Below, piece by piece: positions 9,694 through 18,146 of a DNA stretch of 64,000 nucleotides (the stretch's first letter is position 1; every line of letters starts with the position of its first letter). The notes beneath the pieces are model-generated. The model made no database searches. It saw nothing but the letters and a program-made list of their open reading frames with translations, and was not told where the DNA came from. The stretch is from positions 1 through 64,000 of the forward strand of contig NZ_JAPFQI010000009.1 of assembly GCF_026183895.1 (NCBI RefSeq), in the 5' to 3' direction. Source of the stretch: Sabulicella glaciei. Its GTDB lineage: Bacteria; Pseudomonadota; Alphaproteobacteria; Acetobacterales; Acetobacteraceae. The translations under genes and the position numbers were made by a program.

Positions 9694-11049
9694 ATGGCTT
9701 CGGCCACCGAACAACTCGCGGGCAGCATGAACCTCGGCGTTCTCGCCAAGGCCACCGAGCTCAAGAAGCGCATCTGGTTCACCCTGGGGGCGCTGATCGT
9801 CTACCGCATCGGGACCTACGTGCCGGTGCCGGGCGTCGATGCGCAGGTGATGGGCGAGATGCTGCGCCAGCACGGCGGCGGCATCCTGGGCATGTTCGAC
9901 ATGTTCACGGGCGGCGCGCTTGGGCGCATGACCGTCTTCGCGCTGAACATCATGCCCTACATCTCGGCCTCGATCATCACCCAGCTGATGACCGCCGCCA
10001 TCCCATCCTGGGAGGCTCTCAAGAAGGAGGGCGAGTCCGGGCGCAAGAAGCTGAACCAGTACACGCGCTACCTCACCCTCGTCATCGCCATCGTGCAGGC
10101 CTGGGGCATCGCCGTGGGGCTGGAGGGGATCCGGGGCAGCACCGGGGCGGCCGTCGCCGACCCGGGCATGTTCTTCCGCGTCTCGGCCGTCATCACCCTG
10201 GTGGGCGGCACCATGTTCCTGATGTGGCTGGGCGAGCAGATCACCGCGCGCGGCGTGGGCAACGGCATCTCGCTGGTCATATTCGCGGGCATCGTGGCGA
10301 ACCTGCCCTCGGCGCTGGTCTCCACGCTGGAACTGGGCCGCACCGGCGCGCTCTCGACCTTCTTCATCATCTTCTTCCTGCTCGCAGCGCTGTCCGTGAT
10401 CGCCTTCGTGGTGTTCATGGAGCGCTCGCAGCGGCGCATCCCGGTGCAGTACCCGAAGCGACAGGTGGGCAACCGCATGTTCGGCGGCGAGGCGACGCAC
10501 CTGCCGCTGAAGCTGAACACGGCGGGCGTGATCCCGCCTATCTTCGCCTCGTCCCTGCTGCTGCTGCCGGCAACGGTCGCGGGCTTCTCCACGGACCAGA
10601 GCGCCGATAGCTGGCTGACCACGGTCGCCAACCTTCTGGCGCATGGGCAGCCGCTCTACATGGGGCTTTATCTGGCGCTGATCGCCTTCTTCGCCTTCTT
10701 CTACACGGCCGTGGTGTTCAACCCGGCGGAGACGGCGGACAATCTGAAGAAGTACGGCGGCTTCGTGCCGGGCATCCGGCCGGGCCAGCAGACGGCGGAT
10801 TACCTCGACCGGGTGCTGACGCGCCTCACCGTGGTCGGCGCGGCCTATCTCTGCATCGTCTGCATCATTCCCGAGCTGCTGATCAGCAATTACGGCGTGC
10901 CCTTCTATTTCGGCGGCACGTCGCTCCTCATCATCGTGACGGTGACGATGGACACGGTGGCGCAGATCCAGTCCCATCTCTTCGCCCATCAGTATGAGGG
11001 GCTGATCAAGAAGGCCCGCCTCGGCGGGCGTGGGCCGCGGCCGCGGTAA
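9694..11049 (+). CDS. secY: Protein translocase subunit SecY
   Basis: SecY is the channel of the SecYEG translocon in the inner membrane. The 451-residue product has ten predicted membrane segments by hydrophobicity. Family motifs include YRIGTYVPVPGVD, GALGRMTVFALNIMPYISAS, the ERSQRRIPVQYPKRQVG cytoplasmic loop that contacts SecA and the ribosome, and PAETADNLKKYGGFVPGIRPG. Position at the end of the spc block, before adk, is standard. The start is supported by family length, and GGGATAGGG lies upstream. Confidence 0.98.
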   Translation: MASATEQLAGSMNLGVLAKATELKKRIWFTLGALIVYRIGTYVPVPGVDAQVMGEMLRQHGGGILGMFDMFTGGALGRMTVFALNIMPYISASIITQLMTAAIPSWEALKKEGESGRKKLNQYTRYLTLVIAIVQAWGIAVGLEGIRGSTGAAVADPGMFFRVSAVITLVGGTMFLMWLGEQITARGVGNGISLVIFAGIVANLPSALVSTLELGRTGALSTFFIIFFLLAALSVIAFVVFMERSQRRIPVQYPKRQVGNRMFGGEATHLPLKLNTAGVIPPIFASSLLLLPATVAGFSTDQSADSWLTTVANLLAHGQPLYMGLYLALIAFFAFFYTAVVFNPAETADNLKKYGGFVPGIRPGQQTADYLDRVLTRLTVVGAAYLCIVCIIPELLISNYGVPFYFGGTSLLIIVTVTMDTVAQIQSHLFAHQYEGLIKKARLGGRGPRPR

Positions 11050-11064
11050 GACGGGGGCAGACCG

Positions 11065-11718
11065 ATGAACCTCATCCTTCTGGGGCCGCCGGGGGCTGGC
11101 AAGGGCACCCAGGCGAAGCGCCTCGAGGAGCGCTTCGGGATCGTGCAGATCTCGACGGGCGACATGCTGCGGGCCGAGGTGAAGTCCGGCTCGGCGATCG
11201 GGCAGGAAGCCAAGGCGATCATGGAGAGCGGGGCGCTGGTCCCGGACTCCATGATCACGGCCATGCTCGCCGCCCGGGTGAAGCAGCCCGACGCCGCCAA
11301 GGGGTTCATCCTGGACGGGTTTCCACGCACCGTGCCGCAGGCCGAGGCGCTGGACGGGATGCTGAAGGAGAAGGGCCTCGGTCTCGACCACGTGATCGAA
11401 CTGAAGGTGGACGATGCGGCCCTGGTGCGGCGCATCTCCGGCCGCTTCACCTGCGCCAAGTGCGGCGAGGGGTATCACGACGAATTCAAGCGCCCCCGGC
11501 AGGAAGGGGTTTGCGAGGTGTGCGGCTCGACCGAGTTCAGCCGCCGCGCCGACGACAAGGCGGAGACGGTGGGGGCGCGGCTCGAGGCCTATCACCGCCA
11601 GACCGCGCCGCTGCTGCCGTACTATGCGGCGCAGGGAAAGCTTCGGCAGGTGGATGGCATGGCCGACATGTCCGTAGTGACGGAGGAATTGAACCGTCTC
11701 CTCGCGAACGCGGCTTGA
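11065..11718 (+). CDS. adk: Adenylate kinase
   Basis: Adenylate kinase interconverts AMP + ATP and 2 ADP in the cytoplasm. The 217-residue product is the long form. It has the P-loop [15 protein letters not shown] at residues 4-18, the AMP-binding [12 protein letters not shown], and a LID domain with two CxxC pairs (CAKCGEGYH and CEVCGS), which implies a structural zinc. It begins 15 bases after secY, the usual pairing, and probably shares its transcript. Confidence 0.98.
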   Translation: MNLILLGPPGAGKGTQAKRLEERFGIVQISTGDMLRAEVKSGSAIGQEAKAIMESGALVPDSMITAMLAARVKQPDAAKGFILDGFPRTVPQAEALDGMLKEKGLGLDHVIELKVDDAALVRRISGRFTCAKCGEGYHDEFKRPRQEGVCEVCGSTEFSRRADDKAETVGARLEAYHRQTAPLLPYYAAQGKLRQVDGMADMSVVTEELNRLLANAA

Positions 11719-11742
11719 CGGAAACGACCTCACGGCGTAAGA

Positions 11743-11763
11743 CCCCGCCTCTCGCGGGCGGGG
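11743..11763 (+). terminator. GC hairpin after adk
   Basis: Arms CCCCGCC and GGCGGGG with a seven-base loop lie 25 bases after the adk stop. There is no T-tract, so termination would be weak or Rho-assisted. It may mark the spc/alpha operon boundary, as the next gene is 112 bases away. Confidence 0.35.
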
Positions 11764-11817
11764 CGTGCCGGGTGTGGCTGCCTTCGGCCGCGTTCGGCTT
11801 TTGGATCATAGAGGATA

Positions 11818-11836
11818 GGACCGGCTGTTCCGGTCC
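11818..11836 (+). promoter_or_regulatory. Leader hairpin before rpsM
   Basis: Arms GGACCGG and CCGGTCC around CTGTT lie about 40 bases before the rpsM GTG. The adk-rpsM gap is 157 bases, and this hairpin sits just after a locally AT-richer stretch (TTTTGGATCATAGAGGATA) that could hold a promoter. In E. coli the alpha operon leader is controlled by S4; no S4 gene is in this operon here. Regulatory role is inference. Confidence 0.35.
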
Positions 11837-11875
11837 GTACGTGTGTGGGCCGAGAGGCCCCAGAGGAGCTGAGAC

Positions 11876-12253
11876 GTGGCGCGCATCGCTGGCGTGAACA
11901 TTCCCCCCAACAAGCGCGTCGAAATCTCGCTGCGCTACATCTACGGCATCGGTCCGGTGAACGCGAAGCAGATCTGCGACACGGTCGGGATCCCGGTCGA
12001 GCGTCGCGTGAACCAGCTCACCGACGACGAGATCATGAAGCTGCGCGAGATCATCGACCGCGACTTCCGCGTCGAGGGTGACCTGCGCCGCGAGACGGCG
12101 ATGAACATCAAGCGCCTGATGGACATGGCCTGCTATCGCGGCCTCCGTCATCGCCGTGGCCTGCCGGTCCGTGGCCAGCGCACCCACACCAATGCCCGCA
12201 CGCGCAAGGGCAAGGCCGTGCCCGTGGCCGGCAAGAAGAAGGTGACCAAGTAA
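11876..12253 (+). CDS. rpsM: 30S ribosomal protein S13 (GTG start)
   Basis: S13 contacts the P-site tRNA and 50S bridges. The 125-residue product begins, with [22 protein letters not shown] and contains [14 protein letters not shown]. Its C-terminus has [25 protein letters not shown], the family signature. AGGAG lies about eight bases before the GTG. It is the first gene of the alpha block and precedes rpsK by one base. Confidence 0.98.
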   Translation: MARIAGVNIPPNKRVEISLRYIYGIGPVNAKQICDTVGIPVERRVNQLTDDEIMKLREIIDRDFRVEGDLRRETAMNIKRLMDMACYRGLRHRRGLPVRGQRTHTNARTRKGKAVPVAGKKKVTK

Positions 12254-12254
12254 C

Positions 12255-12653
12255 ATGGCCCGCTCTCCCGCCGCCGGTTCCCGCCCAAAGAAGAAGGAGC
12301 GGAAGAACATCTCCTCCGGCGTGGCGCATGTTCTCGCCACCTTCAACAACACCATCGTGACCATCACGGACGCCCAGGGCAACGCGATTGCCTGGTCCTC
12401 CTCGGGCACGAAGGGGTTCAAGGGTTCGCGCAAGTCCACCCCCTATGCCGCGCAGGTCGCGGCCGAGGATGCGGGGTTGAAGGCGCGTGACCACGGCATG
12501 GAGACGCTCGAGGTCGAGGTGTCGGGCCCGGGTTCGGGCCGTGAGTCGGCGCTGCGCGCGCTGCAGTCCGTGGGCTTCCACGTGACCGCGATCCGCGACG
12601 TGACGCCCATCCCGCACAATGGCTGCCGCCCCCGCAAGCGCCGCCGCGTCTGA
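12255..12653 (+). CDS. rpsK: 30S ribosomal protein S11
   Basis: S11 forms the platform near the Shine-Dalgarno helix. The 132-residue product has the N-terminal basic tract [20 protein letters not shown], then [40 protein letters not shown] and the end [18 protein letters not shown]. Length and position are standard. Confidence 0.98.
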   Translation: MARSPAAGSRPKKKERKNISSGVAHVLATFNNTIVTITDAQGNAIAWSSSGTKGFKGSRKSTPYAAQVAAEDAGLKARDHGMETLEVEVSGPGSGRESALRALQSVGFHVTAIRDVTPIPHNGCRPRKRRRV

Positions 12654-12673
12654 CCGGGGCCAGGAGAAGCACC

Positions 12674-13690
12674 TTGCTCGAACGGAACTGGGAAACCCTG
12701 ATCAAGCCGGAGAAGCCGCGCGTTGACTCCGTCAGCGCCGACGGCCGCGGGGCTGAGCTTGTGGTGGAGCCGCTGGAGCGTGGCTTCGGCATGACGCTCG
12801 GCAACGCGCTGCGTCGCGTGCTGCTGTCCTCGCTGCAGGGCGCGGCGGTGACGGGCGTCCGCATTGACGGCGTGCTGCACGAATTCAGCAGCCTGGTCGG
12901 CGCGCGCGAGGATGTGACGGACATCATCCTCAACCTCAAGCAGCTGGCAATCCGCTACGAGGGCGAGGGCGCCAAGCGCCTGATGCTGACGGCCACCGGC
13001 CCTGGCGAAGTGCGTGCCGCCGACATCCAGGTGACTGGCGACATCGAGATCAGCAACCCCGAGCTGCTGATCTGCACGCTGGACGAAGGCGCGAACCTCA
13101 ACATGGAGCTGACGGTCGAGACTGGCCGCGGCTATGTGCCCGCCTCGCAGAACCGCAAGGAAGACAGCCCGATCGGCCTGATCCCGATCGACGCCATCTT
13201 CTCGCCGGTGCGCAAGGTCGCCTATCGCGTCGAGCCGACGCGCGTGGGCCAGCAGACCGACTTCGACAAGCTCGTCATGTCGGTCGAGACCAACGGCACG
13301 GTGCCGCCGGAGGACGCGGTGGCGCTGGCCGCCCGCATCCTGACGCATCACCTCGGCATCTTCATCACCTTCGAGGAGCCGCGCGAGCAGCGCCGCGACG
13401 AGGTGCAGGACGACCTGCCCTTCAACCGCAACCTGCTTCGCAAGGTGGACGAGCTCGAGCTGTCGGTCCGTTCGGCGAATTGCCTGAAGAACGACAACAT
13501 CGTCTACATCGGCGACCTGGTGCAGAAGAGCGAGCAGGAGATGCTCCGCACGCCGAACTTCGGCCGCAAGTCGCTGAACGAGATCAAGGAGGTCCTCGCC
13601 TCCATGGGGCTCAGCCTCGGCATGCCCGTGTCGGGCTGGCCCCCGGAGAACATCGAGGATCTCGCGAAGAAGGTCGAGGAGCCGTTCTGA
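12674..13690 (+). CDS. rpoA: RNA polymerase alpha subunit (TTG start)
   Basis: RpoA nucleates RNA polymerase assembly and contacts UP elements and activators. The 338-residue product starts with TTG ([15 protein letters not shown]), eight bases after AGGAGA; no ATG occurs before the conserved [20 protein letters not shown]. The N-terminal assembly domain ends near residue 230, and the C-terminal domain has [19 protein letters not shown] and [14 protein letters not shown]. All core motifs are intact. Confidence 0.97.
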   Translation: MLERNWETLIKPEKPRVDSVSADGRGAELVVEPLERGFGMTLGNALRRVLLSSLQGAAVTGVRIDGVLHEFSSLVGAREDVTDIILNLKQLAIRYEGEGAKRLMLTATGPGEVRAADIQVTGDIEISNPELLICTLDEGANLNMELTVETGRGYVPASQNRKEDSPIGLIPIDAIFSPVRKVAYRVEPTRVGQQTDFDKLVMSVETNGTVPPEDAVALAARILTHHLGIFITFEEPREQRRDEVQDDLPFNRNLLRKVDELELSVRSANCLKNDNIVYIGDLVQKSEQEMLRTPNFGRKSLNEIKEVLASMGLSLGMPVSGWPPENIEDLAKKVEEPF

Positions 13691-13768
13691 GCGGCATCCC
13701 ACGGCGGGGAGGAGGCTTCCCGCCGCCACTGCACGGATAGGCGGGCCGCGCGCCCGGGAGTTTGAAAG

Positions 13769-14191
13769 ATGCGTCACGGAATGGCCGGCCGGAAGCTCGG
13801 CGTCACCTCGGCCCACAGGGTCTCGATGCTCCGCAACATGGCGACGAGCCTGTTGAAGCATGAGCAGATCACGACGACCCTGCCCAAGGCGAAGGAGCTG
13901 CGTCCCTATGTCGAGCGCATCATCACGCTCGGCAAGCGCGGCGGGCTGCATGCGCGGCGCCAGGCCTATGCGCAGATCCGTGACGAGAAGGTGGTGGACA
14001 AGCTGTTCTCCACCATCGCCGAGCGCTACCAGGCGCGCAGCGGTGGCTACACCCGCGTGCTGAAGGCCGGCTTCCGCTACGGCGACATGGCCTCCATGGC
14101 CGTGATCGAACTGATGGACCGCGACCCGGCCGCCAAGGGCCAGGATAGCGGCCCGAAGCCCGAGGCGGCCGAGGAGCAGGAGGCGGTCTGA
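13769..14191 (+). CDS. rplQ: 50S ribosomal protein L17
   Basis: L17 is a 50S protein near the tunnel exit. The 140-residue product shows [20 protein letters not shown], then [19 protein letters not shown] and [20 protein letters not shown], with an acidic/Ala tail. It lies 78 bases after rpoA and is followed by the operon terminator. Confidence 0.98.
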   Translation: MRHGMAGRKLGVTSAHRVSMLRNMATSLLKHEQITTTLPKAKELRPYVERIITLGKRGGLHARRQAYAQIRDEKVVDKLFSTIAERYQARSGGYTRVLKAGFRYGDMASMAVIELMDRDPAAKGQDSGPKPEAAEEQEAV

Positions 14192-14217
14192 ACCCGCGAG
14201 GGTCGGGCCACCGAAAG

Positions 14218-14247
14218 GGGCGGCGGGGAAACCCGGCCGCCCTTTTT
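14218..14247 (+). terminator. Intrinsic terminator of the alpha operon
   Basis: A strong GC hairpin (arms GGGCGGC and GCCGCCC, extended by GGG/CCC with a one-base bulge, GAAA loop) is followed by TTTTTCTTT. It lies 26 bases after rplQ and closes the long ribosomal cluster. The genes beyond it are on the opposite strand. Confidence 0.9.
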
Positions 14248-14264
14248 CTTTGTGCGGCCGCTCC

Positions 14265-14675
14265 TCACAGAAAGCGCATCTGGTCCGGAATCTGTGGGTT
14301 GAAGCGGCGCAACGGCTCGCGCAGCCCGCCGGGCCAGGGGGCGTAGCGTGGCGGGATGAAGAGGGAAGGGCGGTTCCCTTCCCACAGCATCACCGCGATC
14401 TGCTCGCTGATCGGCGAATAGGCCAGGAAGACATGAGCAGGGCCGTGGGCATGGCCGGAAAGCCAGCCCTCCTCCCAGGCGATGCCGGGGCCCTCGCCGC
14501 GCAGCGCGTCGCTGATGACGCGCTGCCGCCCGCCAGTCACCGGGCGCAGCCGCGGCGTCACCGCGGGATGCACGGCCAGAGCCAGGACGGGCTGGCCGGG
14601 CAGGCCGGCGAACTCCTCCGGCAGTTCCGCGGAAATCGGTGCCGCGGCGAGGAGGAGGAGGTCGCGTCTAGTCAA
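14265..14675 (-). CDS. Small secreted protein of unknown function (TTG start)
   Basis: I do not recognise a family. A TTG start overlapping the end of the upstream Bug-type gene gives 136 residues that begin MTRRDLLLLAAAPISAELPE, a short signal-like sequence with twin Arg. The rest is soluble, with HPAVTPRLRPVTGGRQRVIS, an acidic GIAWEEGW, and ends NPQIPDQMRFL. The coupled start (no gap) suggests co-translation with the solute receptor. A much longer in-frame reading upstream overlaps the receptor gene and has out-of-frame-like composition, so I reject it. Start choice is moderately uncertain. Confidence 0.6.
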   Translation of the reverse strand: MTRRDLLLLAAAPISAELPEEFAGLPGQPVLALAVHPAVTPRLRPVTGGRQRVISDALRGEGPGIAWEEGWLSGHAHGPAHVFLAYSPISEQIAVMLWEGNRPSLFIPPRYAPWPGGLREPLRRFNPQIPDQMRFL

Positions 14676-15618
14676 TGCGGATATTCGCCTCGCGCACCAG
14701 CGTCGCCATGGCGGTGCGGCCCTCCGCCACGAAGCGCGCGAAGGTGGCGGGATCGCTGCCGACCGGCACAGCGGCCAGTTGCGCGAGGCGGCGCTGCACG
14801 TCGGCCTCGGCCAATGTCGCGGCCAGGGCACCGTGGATCTGCGTCACAAGGGCAGGCGGCGTGCCGGCAGGGGCGAAGAGGGCGCACCACTCGCTGAGTT
14901 CGATGCCTGGCGTGCCCGCCTCGGCGAAGGTGTGCACATCGGGGCGCAGGGAAACGCGCTGCGGCGCGGAGACGGCCAGGAAACGCGCGCGGCCGCTATC
15001 CACGATCGGCCCGGCGGAAAGCATGGTGATGAAGGCGCCGTCGAGCGTCCCGGCTGCGAGGTCACGAGCCGCGTCGGCACCGCCCCTGTAGGGGACATGC
15101 GTCAGCTCGATCCCGGCAGCGCGGGCGAATTGCACGAGTCCGAGATGCCCAGCCGTGGCGTTGCCCTGGGTGCCGATATTCATCGTCTGGCGCCGGGCGA
15201 GGGCGATGAACTCGCGCAGGTCGCGGGCCGGGAGGTCGTTCTTCACCGCCAGCACCTGCGGGAAGGTGACGGCCAGCGAGATGGGCGCGAACGCCGTAGC
15301 GTATTCGAAGGCGAGGCCGCGCAGCAGGGCGGGGTTCACCAGGTGCGAAGAGGCATCCATCAGCAGCGTGTGCCCGTCCGGTGCGGCGCGCGCCACCTCG
15401 TTGCCGCCCAGCGAGCCGCCGGCGCCCGTGCGATTCTCCACCACGATGGTGGCGCCGAGGCGCTGTGACAGACCGGGCGTGAGGGCGCGCGTGGCGCTGT
15501 CGGCCGCCCCGCCGGCCGCAAAGGGCACGATGACGCGGATGGGACGGCTGCCGAAGCTCTGCGCCGACGCGGTGGCCGGCAGAAGAGCGGGGAGGGCGAG
15601 AAGGGTGCGGCGCTTCAT
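14668..15618 (-). CDS. Bug/TctC-family extracytoplasmic solute-binding protein
   Basis: This is a periplasmic receptor of the tripartite tricarboxylate transporter (TTT/Bug) family, which binds carboxylates or similar ligands. The 316-residue product starts MKRRTLLALPALLPATASAQ, a cleavable signal peptide, followed by RPIRVIVPFAAGGAADSATR, typical of the family. Further family blocks are VVENRTGAGGSLGGNEVA, GTQGNATAGHL and LTHVPYRGGADAARDL. No TctA/TctB membrane genes lie nearby, which is common for the many orphan Bug receptors of this group. The ligand cannot be predicted. Confidence 0.92.
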   Translation of the reverse strand: MKRRTLLALPALLPATASAQSFGSRPIRVIVPFAAGGAADSATRALTPGLSQRLGATIVVENRTGAGGSLGGNEVARAAPDGHTLLMDASSHLVNPALLRGLAFEYATAFAPISLAVTFPQVLAVKNDLPARDLREFIALARRQTMNIGTQGNATAGHLGLVQFARAAGIELTHVPYRGGADAARDLAAGTLDGAFITMLSAGPIVDSGRARFLAVSAPQRVSLRPDVHTFAEAGTPGIELSEWCALFAPAGTPPALVTQIHGALAATLAEADVQRRLAQLAAVPVGSDPATFARFVAEGRTAMATLVREANIRID

Positions 15619-15743
15619 GCGATTCTCTTTCTCCGGCATGGCCGGCCCGTCAAGACGGACTGGTGGTGCGCGTCTGCCCAGAATGGGAGAAACCCGTCCG
15701 GCACATTGCCGTTGTTCCAAGGTCATCACAGGAAGGTGGGACC

Positions 15744-15818
15744 ATGAACAACATTGTTTACATCGTTGGCGCCATCGTCATCGTCATCGCGATCCTGAGT
15801 TTCCTCGGCCTGCGCTGA
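15744..15818 (+). CDS. 24-residue single-pass membrane peptide
   Basis: A very short open frame encodes 24 residues starting MNNIVYIVGAIVIVIAI and ending LSFLGLR. It is almost wholly a single hydrophobic helix with a terminal Arg. It has a good ribosome binding site (AGGAAGG, seven bases before ATG) and a strong dedicated terminator 17 bases after its stop, so it looks like a real monocistronic gene. Small proteins of this general kind are familiar from alphaproteobacterial genomes; the function is unknown to me. Confidence 0.7.
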   Translation: MNNIVYIVGAIVIVIAILSFLGLR

Positions 15819-15835
15819 AGCGCCGGACGTGAAGC

Positions 15836-15869
15836 GGGGGCGGCCGGTGGATCCGGCCGCCCCCTTTTT
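15836..15869 (+). terminator. Intrinsic terminator after the small peptide gene
   Basis: A 12-base GC stem (GGGGGCGGCCGG paired with CCGGCCGCCCCC), loop TGGAT region, followed by TTTTT. It acts on the plus strand, for the 24-residue peptide gene. Confidence 0.92.
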
Positions 15870-15898
15870 GTATCCGGCCGAGAAGCGCTGGAGAACGC

Positions 15899-16564
15899 TC
15901 AGGCCGCGCGGCGCCGTCGCAGGAGGGCGACGCCCAGCACGCCTGCACCCAGCAGCGAAAGCCCCGCCGGGACCGGAACCGGTACCGGGATCGTGGCAGA
16001 CCCGCCCGAGAAGGCGAAGCTGCCGACGAGGTTCAGCCCGTCCGTTTGACCGGAGAAGGTGAAGGTCCCGGGTGTGTCGTCGAACCCGGCCGCGCGCAGC
16101 ACCCCCACGCCGTTGATGAGCAGGTAGTCCGTCGGCTGCGCCTGAGGCGAGGCAGCAGGGATCGTGTACTGGGTCACCGCGACGTCCTGCAGGTCGAACG
16201 ACAAGCCGCCGACCGTGAAGAAGTCGGTGATCGGTCCCGAGAACCCCGCGAAGACGAAGTCCTGAATCGTCCCGATGTCGCCGGCCGTGACGGGCAGGTT
16301 GGATCCGGTATCCACGTTGTTGACCAGGAAGGCCCCGGTCCCGCCGCCCGCTCCGGCATCGGTGACGCAGGGGCCCGACACGGAAGCGCAGAAATCGACC
16401 GCCACCGCGTCCGCGAGACGAACGGTGTTACCACCGGCATCCTCGCCCTGGAACAAACCCGTGAAATCGATGGAGCCGCTCAGAGGCACTGCCTGTGCGG
16501 CTATGGGGGCCAGCAGCACCCCCAGCCCCAAGGCCATTCCTTGGATGATTTTTGATTTTGCCAT
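15899..16564 (-). CDS. PEP-CTERM-like exported protein (VPxPAG sorting signal)
   Basis: The 221-residue product begins MAKSKIIQGMALGLGVLLAP with a signal peptide ending near AAQA. It ends with a tripartite tail: PVPVPVPAGLSLLGAGVLG followed by VALLRRRRAA, that is a VPxPAG motif, a transmembrane helix and an Arg cluster. Such tails are recognised by exosortase-type enzymes in the inner membrane. The middle is Gly/Asp/Thr-rich and beta-like (LSFDLQDVAVTQYTIPAA) with two Cys (FCASVSGPC). The start has GGGAGG upstream; an upstream in-frame ATG lacks signal-peptide character. The target of the protein (surface or polysaccharide) is unknown. Confidence 0.85.
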   Translation of the reverse strand: MAKSKIIQGMALGLGVLLAPIAAQAVPLSGSIDFTGLFQGEDAGGNTVRLADAVAVDFCASVSGPCVTDAGAGGGTGAFLVNNVDTGSNLPVTAGDIGTIQDFVFAGFSGPITDFFTVGGLSFDLQDVAVTQYTIPAASPQAQPTDYLLINGVGVLRAAGFDDTPGTFTFSGQTDGLNLVGSFAFSGGSATIPVPVPVPAGLSLLGAGVLGVALLRRRRAA

Positions 16565-16952
16565 TCCACGGCACCTCCCCCCGGCCAAGGCGCGCACAGC
16601 GCGCACCCTGATGGGGCCAGGGTCATGAGTAGAATTCCTGGAATGGTCATGTCGTTATGCGTGCATTCTGTTTTATTAACGAACCGTTCATTGAAATATG
16701 GGATGTCGCATTACTTGCGATTGAGACAATCATGACATTAACAATTAAGGAGGGTGGCCAGCCTGCTTACAGGCTGGAAGGGCAAAAGTCAGTGGAAGAA
16801 AGCCAGCAAAGCTGCCCGGGCGAAGGGAGACCGACGCCCCCGCCGCCCGATCGGTGCAGCTGGATCGCAAACAAGCCGGCGTGGTCGCGTCGAAGGAAAG
16901 ATCTAAGGGCCGGTGCCCAGCAGCGAGAGGCCGCCGAGCACGGGCCGGATCA
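16565..16952. other. AT-rich intergenic region
   Basis: This 388-base gap between the PEP-CTERM-like gene and metC contains an AT-rich block at about 16,645-16,750, far below the local GC level, which probably carries the promoter of the exported-protein gene. No convincing gene is seen; a 122-residue plus-strand reading frame has no family features. A hairpin lies near 16,758. Confidence 0.6.
16758..16777 (-). terminator. Hairpin downstream of metC
   Basis: A perfect 8-base stem (CCAGCCTG and CAGGCTGG, loop of four). Read on the minus strand it is followed by CCACCCTCCTTAATTGTTAA, which is T/A-rich but not a clean T-run. It lies about 175 bases past the metC stop, so it could end the four-gene operon or only insulate the next promoter. 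Confidence 0.4.
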
Positions 16953-18146
16953 TCAGCGCGGCAGCGTCCCGAGGCCTTGCTCCAGATCGGCGAGCAGGTC
17001 GGGCACTTCCTCCAGCCCCACATGAATGCGGAAGGTCGGTCCACCGAAGTCACCGGTTTCTGCCGTGCGGGTCAGGAAGCCCGTGGTCGGGATGGCCAAG
17101 CTCTCGAACCCGCCCCACGACGCCCCGATCCCGAAGAGCCGCAGCGAGTCCACGAGGCGGAACATGTCCTCCTGGCTGTAGCGCGGCTGCAGCACCACGC
17201 CGAACAGGGAGCATGTGCCGGAAAAGTCCCGCTTCCACAGCGCGTGCTGCGGGTGGGAGGGAAGGGCCGGGTGCAGCACCTGCTTGACCTCGGGCCGGGC
17301 CTCCAGCCAGCGCGCCACTTCCAGCCCGGCCTCCGCCTGGGCCTTCAGCCGCATCGCCATGGTGCGGACGCCACGCAGCGCCAGCCAGCAATCATCCGGG
17401 GAGGCGTACTGGCCGAGGATGGAGGCGGCGGAGCGCACGGCGAGGTGATCCTCCTCCGAATTCACCGTCGCGGAGCCGAGCAGGATGTCGGAATGCCCGC
17501 CGACATACTTGGTGAGCGCCTGGATGGAGACGTCCACCCCGTGCCGGAAGGGCTGGAAATGATGGATGCCCCAGGTGTTGTCCATCAGCACCTTGCAGCC
17601 CCGCGCATGGGCGGCGCGGCTGATGGCGGGGACGTCCTGCACCTCGAAGGTGTGGGACCCCGGGCTCTCCGTGTAGACGACCTTGGTGTTCGGGCGGATC
17701 AGCGCCGCCATCCCCGCCTCGTCCACGCAGGGGTCGTAGAAGGTGGTCTCGATCCCCCAGCCCTGCATCAGCGTGGTGGCAAGGTTTCGCGCCGGGCCAT
17801 AGACGCTGTCCGGCATCAGGCAATGGTCGCCGGCCTTCAGGAAGGCCAGCAGCGGCACCGCGACGGCGGCGAGGCCGGTCCCGAGGATGGTGCAGCGCGT
17901 GCCGCCCTCAATCTCCGCAATCACGTCCTCCAGCGCGTAGTGCGTCGGCCCGCCCTGGGTGCCGTAGGTCATGAACTGGTCGTAGCGCTTCTTCGCACCA
18001 GCAACTCGGGACTCGCAATCGGGGAAGAGGACGGTGGAGCCGCGATGCACGGGCGGGTTCACGAAGCCGTGGATGCGAACGCCGGCGCGCCCCGCATGGC
18101 TCATGCGGGTGGCGAAGCCGTGCTTGCCATGGGGAGCCTCAGGCAT
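16953..18146 (-). CDS. metC: Cystathionine beta-lyase-type PLP enzyme
   Basis: A PLP enzyme of the Cys/Met metabolism family; the best match is MetC, which cleaves cystathionine to homocysteine. The 397-residue protein has YGTQGGPTHYALEDVIAEIE, VVYTESPGSHTFEVQDVP, and the PLP lysine (K213) in QALTKYVGGHSD. The family end MFRLVDSLRLFGIGASWGGFES, then the C-terminal FRIHVGLEEVPDLLADLEQG, points to MetC rather than MetB. The start overlaps the sseA stop (TGATG), so the two are coupled. An upstream in-frame ATG inside sseA was rejected. Confidence 0.9.
   Translation of the reverse strand: MPEAPHGKHGFATRMSHAGRAGVRIHGFVNPPVHRGSTVLFPDCESRVAGAKKRYDQFMTYGTQGGPTHYALEDVIAEIEGGTRCTILGTGLAAVAVPLLAFLKAGDHCLMPDSVYGPARNLATTLMQGWGIETTFYDPCVDEAGMAALIRPNTKVVYTESPGSHTFEVQDVPAISRAAHARGCKVLMDNTWGIHHFQPFRHGVDVSIQALTKYVGGHSDILLGSATVNSEEDHLAVRSAASILGQYASPDDCWLALRGVRTMAMRLKAQAEAGLEVARWLEARPEVKQVLHPALPSHPQHALWKRDFSGTCSLFGVVLQPRYSQEDMFRLVDSLRLFGIGASWGGFESLAIPTTGFLTRTAETGDFGGPTFRIHVGLEEVPDLLADLEQGLGTLPR

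Noticed and set aside
8932-11733. Very long minus-strand open frame (over 900 codons) opposite rpmD, rplO, secY and adk
   Set aside because: It is antisense to four clear genes, is rich in Arg, Ala, His and Gln as expected of shadow frames in GC-rich DNA, and shows no family motif.
16657-17025. 122-codon plus-strand frame in the AT-rich gap
   Set aside because: Low-complexity and overlapping the metC 3-prime end; only the first 30 residues lie in AT-rich DNA and no ribosome site is near.
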